Below are positions 22,939-28,235 of a DNA stretch of 28,235 nt, piece by piece. The translations under genes and the position numbers were made by a program. The notes beneath the pieces were generated by a model. It saw nothing but the letters and a program-made list of their open reading frames with translations. It was not told the DNA's origin and searched no databases. Every line of letters starts with the position of its first letter. Within the stretch, counting starts at the first letter, position 1. The stretch comes from CAXQRU01 sp964226685 (lineage in GTDB: Bacteria > Pseudomonadota > Gammaproteobacteria > Pseudomonadales > Cellvibrionaceae). The stretch lies in NCBI GenBank assembly GCA_964226685.1, contig CAXQRU010000083.1, positions 1 through 28,235 of the forward strand, written 5' to 3'.

Positions 22939-23931
22939 ATGAAAAAAACACTTGGCATCATTCTCTCATCCATCAGCGCATTCTGTTTTGCTGAACCCAG
23001 TTATCAATTAATCACTGAAAACGATGCCAGCTATATCCTGTATCAAGATGGCAAAACCCAATGCCGTTCGGCCGCCCTGCCACCGGAGGAACAATTTGGG
23101 ACGGGGGCGAGCACACTCACACTTTCACACGATTCGCCAAAAACACTCAAGCTGGAGTATGCAAGTACATCAGGGCATTTTGGTATGGAGTCGTCAATGA
23201 TTATTGCAAAAGCGGATTGCCATTTTAGCGTTTCCAAAATGGTCAATCATTACCTCTATGATCCAGGCACGTACATCGAGCATTATCACTTTGCAGATAA
23301 AACCTATCGCACTGAACACCAGGGGCGAGAACTTAGCAGTGGGAGTATTCTTGGCAGTGACACTCGCCAGAGCATCAATCACGCCATTTATGGGAACGCG
23401 AGCGCTTCGGATTTAAGTGGACAAGTGACGATTACTCACCAAGAGGACACGCTAAGCTTTAGCATTGATGTGACCGATGACACCATCGTTTTTGGCGAGG
23501 GCATTCATAGCGACCACATCGAAATTTGGTATGCCACTGTTGTTCACGACCCCAAGCCCATCACCTCGCTCAAGGAACAAGAGCATAATGTTAGGCAATG
23601 GCTTATTAATATCATTGATGATCGCATCATCTTATCTTTTGGCTATCCAGAGAGTGTCGAACGAATCATGCTACCAGGGAGCGTCACAATGACTGAAAAT
23701 GGTTATTCCGTTCAATTTTCACTCAGCACCCAAAATATGATACCAAGGCCTTTATCTGACAATGCTTTATTGAATATGAGTATCGTAATATCAGACGCCG
23801 ATGAAGACAAAAAACAAAGCACCATGATCGCCACATCCAAACTCAAATACGGTAACCCCAGCAGTTTTGGCCGAGTACTACTCACTCGCACACCATTACC
23901 ACGGGCATCGGAAACATTATTAATAAAATAA
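22939..23931 (+). CDS. Secreted protein with carbohydrate-binding-like segment
   Basis: A 330-aa protein with a Sec signal peptide (MKKTLGIILSSISAFCFA, cleavage before EPSY). Residues 180-202 (IDVTDDTIVFGEGIHSDHIE followed by IWYA) resemble the D-H-x-E-x-W strand of CBM9/DOMON-type sugar or haem binding domains, where an early IDVTDD strand is also common. Two cysteines (QCRSA, DCHFS) in the N-terminal part may form a disulfide. No catalytic residues stand out. It starts 38 nt after purA in the same direction, separated by the 10-bp hairpin, and no ribosome binding site is obvious. Gene status is firm from the signal peptide; function is a guess from one strand motif. Confidence 0.65.
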   Translation: MKKTLGIILSSISAFCFAEPSYQLITENDASYILYQDGKTQCRSAALPPEEQFGTGASTLTLSHDSPKTLKLEYASTSGHFGMESSMIIAKADCHFSVSKMVNHYLYDPGTYIEHYHFADKTYRTEHQGRELSSGSILGSDTRQSINHAIYGNASASDLSGQVTITHQEDTLSFSIDVTDDTIVFGEGIHSDHIEIWYATVVHDPKPITSLKEQEHNVRQWLINIIDDRIILSFGYPESVERIMLPGSVTMTENGYSVQFSLSTQNMIPRPLSDNALLNMSIVISDADEDKKQSTMIATSKLKYGNPSSFGRVLLTRTPLPRASETLLIK

Positions 23932-24055
23932 TTCTATCTTCTGGTAAATTTTTCTCAGAAAACTTTGTTTTAGGCGCCAGCGTTGATGGCGATATGGCCA
24001 ATATCTCCTATATTTAGATGGAAAGTTTACATAATTCCGCTAACTGGGTCTTATT

Positions 24056-25591
24056 ATGAGTATAAAAAACAAGCTCAGCCTCATATTCGCTATTTTTGCG
24101 ATCATGATTTTTTGCAATGTCACTGCCATCTACCTGTGGTCCAGCGGTGCTCGTGATCATGCTTATATGATCAATCAAGCCGGCAAAGAACGTATGCTCA
24201 TTCAAAAGTTCACCAAAGAGGCCTTGCTGGGACATGTGGGGCACGATGGTGATTTCAAAACTCAAGCGGACTTTGAAAGTACGATAAACGCCCTACTCAA
24301 TGGCAGTAGCGAGATCAAGGCCGTAAAAAATCCTGAGACCAGAACGCAGATCAACAAAGTCAGCTCCCTCTGGCAAAGCCTGTTGCAAAAGGCAGAAAAA
24401 CTCGACATCAGCAAACCCGAGCAACTGAAAGCGTTAGCTGACGCCTCAGATGGGCTGGTCAACGAAATGAACCTTGTCGTTAGGAATCTAGAGCAGCAAG
24501 CCATTGACGATATCGATAACTTAAAATTACTGACACTTGGGCTGTTTATTGTGGCCGTCATTATAGCCACGTTAGCCTATATTTACCTCAATCGCTCATT
24601 ATTCAAACGACTCGAACACGTCAGATCCATATCCGATAAAATTGTCGAGAACAAAGATCTACGCCTTCGCATTGAGGATGACGGTGCCGACGAAATTGGC
24701 GCGCTTGCTCAAGCCTTTGACCGCATGACTGATCGCTTTTTGCGCATCAATAAAGAATCTCGAGACGTACAAAGTGAACTGCAAAAACAAATCAGCATGC
24801 TTAACAGCATTGCCAACGAAAACCTACACAGTATGGATTCTCAACGCAACGATGTATTGGTTTCTTCACAATCAATGGGTGAGATGACAAAATCGGTACA
24901 AGAGGTGGCCAACAATACCGCCTCTGCTGCGGACATTACCCGTGAAACCGAAGGCGAAGCCAACACCAGTAATGAACTCATTACTCACAGCATGACATTG
25001 ACCGACCAGCTGGCTAATGAGGTTCGAAACGCGACCGATAATATGGAAAGTCTGGCAAAGGCCTCCGACTCCATTGGTGGCATCGCCGACACCATCAGTA
25101 ATATCGCCGAGCAAACCAACCTTCTCGCGTTGAACGCAGCCATTGAAGCGGCTCGTGCTGGCGAGCAAGGTCGAGGCTTTGCCGTAGTCGCCGATGAGGT
25201 GCGAACCTTAGCTCAACGAACCCAAGAAGCAACCAGTGAAATTCACAAATTGATCAGTACGCTGCAAGAAACAACCGCCTCTTCGGTAGACTCCATGCAA
25301 AAAAGCCGCTCGCAGTCAGAACAAAACGTGGAGCAAATCGGCAAGATGAATGAAGCGGTTAAGCGCATTATTGAGTCAGTTAAAAGCATCAACCATATCA
25401 ACCAACAGATTGCCGTTACAGCGGAAGAGCAAAGCAGCGTGGCTCAACAAATTAATGAGAATATCAACCAGGTCTTGAATCAAACATCGACGACCTACAA
25501 CAATGCCAAAACCACAGTAGAGACTACTGCATCACTTAGTACGATGGCTCAGCAGTTGGAAAACCGCTTGAAAGAGTATAAGGTGGACTAA
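24056..25591 (+). CDS. Methyl-accepting chemotaxis protein
   Basis: A 511-aa inner-membrane receptor that feeds a CheA-type kinase. Transmembrane helix 1 is at about 7-29 and helix 2 at 157-178; the periplasmic part between them begins with AGKERMLIQKFTKEAL, the pattern of the type IV pili methyl-accepting (PilJ-type) sensor domain. A HAMP domain follows (about 179-232, ending in DDGADEIGALAQAFDRMTD), then a long signalling coiled coil. The hairpin tip, where CheA and CheW bind, reads NAAIEAARAGEQGRGFAVVA at 360-379 and continues into DEVRTLAQRT. Glu/Gln-rich flanks suit methylation. There is no CheR-binding pentapeptide at the C-terminus. It is a lone gene with its own terminator; the PilJ-like sensor suggests either swimming or pilus-based taxis. 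Confidence 0.93.
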   Translation: MSIKNKLSLIFAIFAIMIFCNVTAIYLWSSGARDHAYMINQAGKERMLIQKFTKEALLGHVGHDGDFKTQADFESTINALLNGSSEIKAVKNPETRTQINKVSSLWQSLLQKAEKLDISKPEQLKALADASDGLVNEMNLVVRNLEQQAIDDIDNLKLLTLGLFIVAVIIATLAYIYLNRSLFKRLEHVRSISDKIVENKDLRLRIEDDGADEIGALAQAFDRMTDRFLRINKESRDVQSELQKQISMLNSIANENLHSMDSQRNDVLVSSQSMGEMTKSVQEVANNTASAADITRETEGEANTSNELITHSMTLTDQLANEVRNATDNMESLAKASDSIGGIADTISNIAEQTNLLALNAAIEAARAGEQGRGFAVVADEVRTLAQRTQEATSEIHKLISTLQETTASSVDSMQKSRSQSEQNVEQIGKMNEAVKRIIESVKSINHINQQIAVTAEEQSSVAQQINENINQVLNQTSTTYNNAKTTVETTASLSTMAQQLENRLKEYKVD

Positions 25592-25599
25592 CTGTAGGG

Positions 25600-25624
25600 A
25601 AGAGGCCTTTGAGGCCTCTTTTTT
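25600..25624 (+). terminator. Rho-independent terminator after the chemotaxis gene
   Basis: AAGAGGCC (25600-25607), loop TTTGA, GGCCTCTT (25613-25620) followed by TTTT: an 8-bp GC-rich stem and T tract 9 nt after the stop codon. Confidence 0.88.
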
Positions 25625-25630
25625 ATGCGA

Positions 25631-25852
25631 TCAATCCGTCCACTTAACTTGAAACTCAAGCTCGTGCTCACCATCGGCGCGTTCGTGTTCGATGTTAAAT
25701 ATGGCTCGATCTGGAACGTAGATACGCTCATTGGCCACTTGAATTTCAAAGTTTTTGCCTTCCTCGATGCAATCGGCTAAACGACGCAACTTCTCAACGA
25801 ACTCTTTGTTGCTGTAGGCTTTTTCTATGTCTCTATCCGGTTTTTCACTCAT
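25631..25852 (-). CDS. Amphi-Trp domain protein
   Basis: A 73-aa protein of the small amphi-Trp domain family, found in bacteria and archaea and named for an amphipathic pattern and a C-terminal tryptophan. Evidence is the FVEKLRRLADCIEEGKNFEI helix, the VPDRAIFNIEHERADGEHEL segment and the terminal EFQVKWTD. It is acidic, cytoplasmic and of normal length for the family, whose function is unknown. The start at 25852 is chosen over 25885 because GGAG lies 6 nt before it. It converges on the chemotaxis gene across the shared terminator and lies downstream of znuB by 63 nt in the same direction. Confidence 0.85.
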   Translation of the reverse strand: MSEKPDRDIEKAYSNKEFVEKLRRLADCIEEGKNFEIQVANERIYVPDRAIFNIEHERADGEHELEFQVKWTD

Positions 25853-25915
25853 AATAATCTCCTTAATATAACGGTTACGCCCCATGGCGCAAGGCTACCT
25901 TATGTGTAATTAACT

Positions 25916-26713
25916 TTAACGTCCAGCATTATTTTCAGATTTAAGCACAAGTGACAAGACAAACAAAATACCACAGCAAATAACGATGGCAGGGCCTGCC
26001 GGAAAATCATAAAACACAGACAACCCCAAGCCCGCAACCACTGACATAGCCGCCAGAACACTCGCCAGCCAAGCCATTTGCTCCGGTGACTTAGCCCACT
26101 GTTTAGCACTGGCCGCCGGGATAATTAACAAAGCCGAAATCAAAAGCACCCCCACCACACTGAGCGCAATAGCAATAACAAGCGATAGTATTGTGACCAA
26201 CAATAACCGTAAGCGACCTACGGGCAAGCCCTCAACCATGGCCAGTATTGGACTGGCCGCATAGGCGACAAGTTGCCTCCAAAAAATAAACAACAGCAAC
26301 AGAACTAGCGTGGCAATCACCCCAATACGCACCAGATCAGTACTATTTACGGACAATAAATCCCCCATAAGGTATTGATTAAGGTCGGTTTGCGCCTCGC
26401 TAACACTCATTACAATCAAACCCAGCGCTAGCGCGCTGTGGGATAATACCGCCAATAAAGTATCGCTGGTCATCTTGCTATAGCGTTGCAACTGGATCAA
26501 CGCCACCCCCACTAATAGACAACAAACGATCACACTCAGGGTCGTTTGCACCTGTATAATCAGACCCAAGGCCACTCCCAACAACGAAGAGTGAGCCAAG
26601 GTATCACCAAAATAAGCCATACGCTGCCATACCATCAGTGAGCCTAAAGGGCCAGCAATGGCGGCCGTCATTAGGCCTGCAGCTAATGCATAGATCAGAA
26701 AATCAATGGTCAC
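25916..26713 (-). CDS. znuB: Zinc ABC transporter permease ZnuB
   Basis: A 265-aa ABC-3 family permease, the membrane channel of the high-affinity Zn2+ importer. It opens with TIDFLIYALAAGLMTAAIAG and the conserved PLGSLMVWQRMAYFGDTLAH segment, contains about eight hydrophobic helices, and carries the typical HSALALGLI and LLISALLIIPAASA stretches; the latter includes the cytoplasmic loop that contacts ZnuC. A GTG start at 26713 is proposed: AAGGTGG lies 6 nt before it and the N-terminus then aligns with other ZnuB proteins, whereas upstream ATGs lie inside znuC. It overlaps znuC by 11 nt, so translation is coupled. Confidence 0.93.
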   Translation of the reverse strand: MTIDFLIYALAAGLMTAAIAGPLGSLMVWQRMAYFGDTLAHSSLLGVALGLIIQVQTTLSVIVCCLLVGVALIQLQRYSKMTSDTLLAVLSHSALALGLIVMSVSEAQTDLNQYLMGDLLSVNSTDLVRIGVIATLVLLLLFIFWRQLVAYAASPILAMVEGLPVGRLRLLLVTILSLVIAIALSVVGVLLISALLIIPAASAKQWAKSPEQMAWLASVLAAMSVVAGLGLSVFYDFPAGPAIVICCGILFVLSLVLKSENNAGR

Positions 26714-27443
26714 AGCGAACCACCTTGCCATCAATGGTATGCTCATGATCGTGGTCATGAGTATAGATGGCCAAGTTCTCAGGCAAGGGCTGACCAAACA
26801 AAGCAATGTAAGCCGGGTCATTGCTGACCACTTCCGGGTGGCCGTGGCAACAGATGTGCTTATTAAGACAAATGACATGATCGGTGGTGGCCATGACCCA
26901 ATGCAAATCGTGGGAAACCATCAAGACCGCACAGCCAAACTCGCCTCTCAGCTGGCTAATCAACTGATAAAGTGCCGATTGCCCATTGATATCGACGCCT
27001 TGAGCCGGTTCATCCAACACCAACAGCTCTGGCTTGCCCAATAAAGCCCTGGCCAACAACACGCGCTGACGCTCCCCTCCCGATAAGGTATGCATACTTT
27101 GGTTTTTTAAGTGGCCAACCTCAGCCTTCTCCAGAGCCTCATCAATTGTCATCGCCGCTAAGGGCGACATAGCCATAAAGCGAGCCACGGTGAGCGGCAG
27201 CTGATTATTGAGCAACATGGTTTGCGGCATATAGCCGATTTTAAGGTTCGGCTTTCGACGGATCGAACCCGAACTGGCTTGCGCCAAACCCAATAACAAA
27301 TCGAGCAATGTGGTTTTACCAGCCCCATTGGGGCCAATAATGGTGGTAATCTCGCCTGGCATAATCGTCAGGGAGACGTTTTCAATCAATGTCGTGTTAT
27401 TGCGCCTCACCCGCAATTGCGAGGCTTGAATTAGCTCATTCAT
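26703..27443 (-). CDS. znuC: Zinc ABC transporter ATPase ZnuC
   Basis: A 246-aa ATPase that powers Zn2+ import through ZnuB. Walker A is GPNGAGKTT (37-45), the Q-loop is at YMPQ (71-74), the signature LSGGE is at 120-124, Walker B is LLVLDEP (140-146) and the switch His is in VSHDLHW (His178). The C-terminal tail is rich in His (THDHDHEH, 228-235) and ends near RCDH, a zinc-binding feature usual in ZnuC. It is followed by znuB with an 11-nt overlap. The periplasmic zinc-binding protein gene znuA and the regulator zur are not in the window, and no Zur-type palindrome was found in the 428 bp upstream. Confidence 0.95.
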   Translation of the reverse strand: MNELIQASQLRVRRNNTTLIENVSLTIMPGEITTIIGPNGAGKTTLLDLLLGLAQASSGSIRRKPNLKIGYMPQTMLLNNQLPLTVARFMAMSPLAAMTIDEALEKAEVGHLKNQSMHTLSGGERQRVLLARALLGKPELLVLDEPAQGVDINGQSALYQLISQLRGEFGCAVLMVSHDLHWVMATTDHVICLNKHICCHGHPEVVSNDPAYIALFGQPLPENLAIYTHDHDHEHTIDGKVVRCDH

Positions 27444-27750
27444 ATGCCACCAAGGGCCATTTGCTTAAAAGATGGAATAGTAGGTTAAGATGAGGCGGAT
27501 TGCTAGCCTGACACTTAGACAAAAGCGACTCAAGGCGGCATGGTTCACTACTTTGCCTCAATCCGGCTAATTAGCCACAATTTTAGGCATCATAGTTTTT
27601 TACATCAGTGATGCATGAACCGTATCCAAATCACTCTCGATCTCTACCACCCTTGCCATTCGCTAGTAGTTAGCGTCTAATAGATAGCTATACATAGATG
27701 GTGGCCTTTCCTAGAAGACTTTCACCTTACTTAAATGTGAAGTTAGCCTT
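27444..27750. other. Intergenic region upstream of znuC
   Basis: This stretch lies between the znuC start and the znuC remnant. It should hold the znuCB promoter, but no clear sigma70 pair or Zur-like palindrome was found. An inverted TTCAC/GTGAA pair near 27721-27742 (TTCAC, 11 nt, TTAAATGTGAA) is the only structure noted. Nothing coding is supported. Confidence 0.4.
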
Positions 27751-27825
27751 CATATAGCCAATTTTGAGATTTAGTTTTCGACGGATCGTTCCCGAACTGG
27801 CTTGCGCCAAATCCAACAATGTGGT
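27751..27825 (-). pseudogene. In-frame remnant of a second znuC
   Basis: The minus strand encodes TTLLDLAQASSGTIRRKLNL and then KIGYM, matching ZnuC residues 44-72 with 23 of 25 residues identical and an in-frame four-codon deletion (LLGL). At DNA level 65 of 75 aligned bases match; of eight differing codons, six are synonymous. That pattern suggests divergence while still under coding constraint, followed by truncation. Flanking similarity to znuC stops at both ends and the frame meets a stop soon after (GYMKANFTFK). Confidence 0.75.
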
Positions 27826-27871
27826 CAAGGAGGATGACTCTCTGCCCCCTAGAAAATACTCAAATCCATAC

Positions 27872-28207
27872 CTACTCGGTTATAAGCATAATGTTTTCAC
27901 ATGGAGCACCACACTGTTCAATAACTAGAAATATAGTGTCTATATCCGGCTCAATAGTTGAAAACATTTCTCCATTTTTCAGAAAAATTCTAACAACCAA
28001 ATTGTGTCCTTGCATAACAGACTCAACTTTATTTGAAGCGAGCAAATTAATCGCGTCTTTCCACTCTATATAATTTTGTAATTGGCTGGGCTTAACATCC
28101 GTCTCCCAACCTTTACCGGAATTTATTTTATACAGACCATCTAAATTTTGTTTGCCAACACATCCCAGCAATATGAAGAACGAAATTATAACTACGTATT
28201 TTTTCAT
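27872..28207 (-). CDS. Small lipoprotein at contig end
   Basis: A 111-aa predicted lipoprotein: MKKYVVIISFFILLGC gives a lipobox with Cys16. The mature part (GKQNLDGLYKINSGKGWETD onward) is predicted alpha/beta with two more cysteines near the end (EQCGAPCEN). The family is not recognised. The start is set at 28207; an apparent upstream extension of six codons is translated from adapter sequence and must be ignored. Its ribosome binding site and promoter are missing because the real sequence ends three bases before the start codon. It lies leftward, downstream of nothing visible and upstream of the znuC remnant. Confidence 0.65.
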   Translation of the reverse strand: MKKYVVIISFFILLGCVGKQNLDGLYKINSGKGWETDVKPSQLQNYIEWKDAINLLASNKVESVMQGHNLVVRIFLKNGEMFSTIEPDIDTIFLVIEQCGAPCENIMLITE

Positions 28208-28210
28208 CAC

Positions 28211-28235
28211 AGATCTGAAGAGCACACGTCTGAAC
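28211..28235 (+). other. Illumina adapter contamination
   Basis: The terminal 25 bases match the start of the TruSeq read-1 adapter (AGATCGGAAGAGC onward) at 24 of 25 positions; the only difference is T instead of G at 28216. This is not genomic DNA and marks the contig end. Confidence 0.95.

Noticed and set aside
27444..27600. Zur operator upstream of znuC
   Set aside because: No palindrome resembling the gammaproteobacterial Zur site was found by eye.

Overview
The window reads as one end of an assembled contig from a Gram-negative, probably marine, gammaproteobacterium. The evidence is a hisZ-purA pair, a ZnuC/ZnuB zinc importer, an AsmA-family protein, several lipoproteins and a PilJ-like chemotaxis receptor. 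The last 25 bases (28211-28235) match the Illumina TruSeq read-1 adapter at 24 of 25 positions, so the right edge is a sequencing artefact. No rRNA, tRNA, CRISPR array or intact transposase was seen.

Layout. 57-4280: ankyrin protein, a 312-bp MITE-like element abutting the end of a small secreted-protein gene, a YugP-type membrane metallopeptidase and a lipoprotein alpha/beta hydrolase. 4300-5517: a truncated BspA-type surface-protein fragment, then a Fic protein with an N-terminal winged helix, preceded by three copies of ATGGCCGATA that look like autoregulatory operators. 5514-12891: an unfamiliar island with three leftward genes (a secreted protein, a papain-like Cys/His protein and a 405-aa protein with a Pro-rich linker) and one divergent 1294-aa protein ending in a PD-(D/E)XK-like domain. 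It resembles a toxin/effector locus without a recognisable immunity gene. A remnant of the 405-aa protein's C-terminal tail lies at the island's left edge.

13034-19095: asmA, a small lipoprotein, a truncated membrane protein, a translationally overlapping CHAP/MepA-like murein hydrolase pair, a 49-aa acidic protein and a Cys-rich protein with an ACP-like half. Three promoter modules in this segment (two rightward, one leftward) share TTCACA direct repeats in an exact 11-bp register, with the last repeat 20 nt before the -10 box. Two of them also share a nearly identical leader, including 40 consecutive identical bases. This undescribed-looking regulon signature is the strongest finding here.

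19096-28235: housekeeping genes ald (leftward), hisZ and purA, a secreted protein, a methyl-accepting chemotaxis protein, an amphi-Trp protein, znuB and znuC (leftward), a 75-bp in-frame remnant of a second znuC, and a small lipoprotein whose upstream region is cut by the adapter.

The CHAP and MepA-like enzymes both act on peptidoglycan and probably share the response-regulator-type promoter. The divergent island genes probably share the 87-bp region between 8919 and 9007. All functional statements rest on motifs read by eye; no database search was run.
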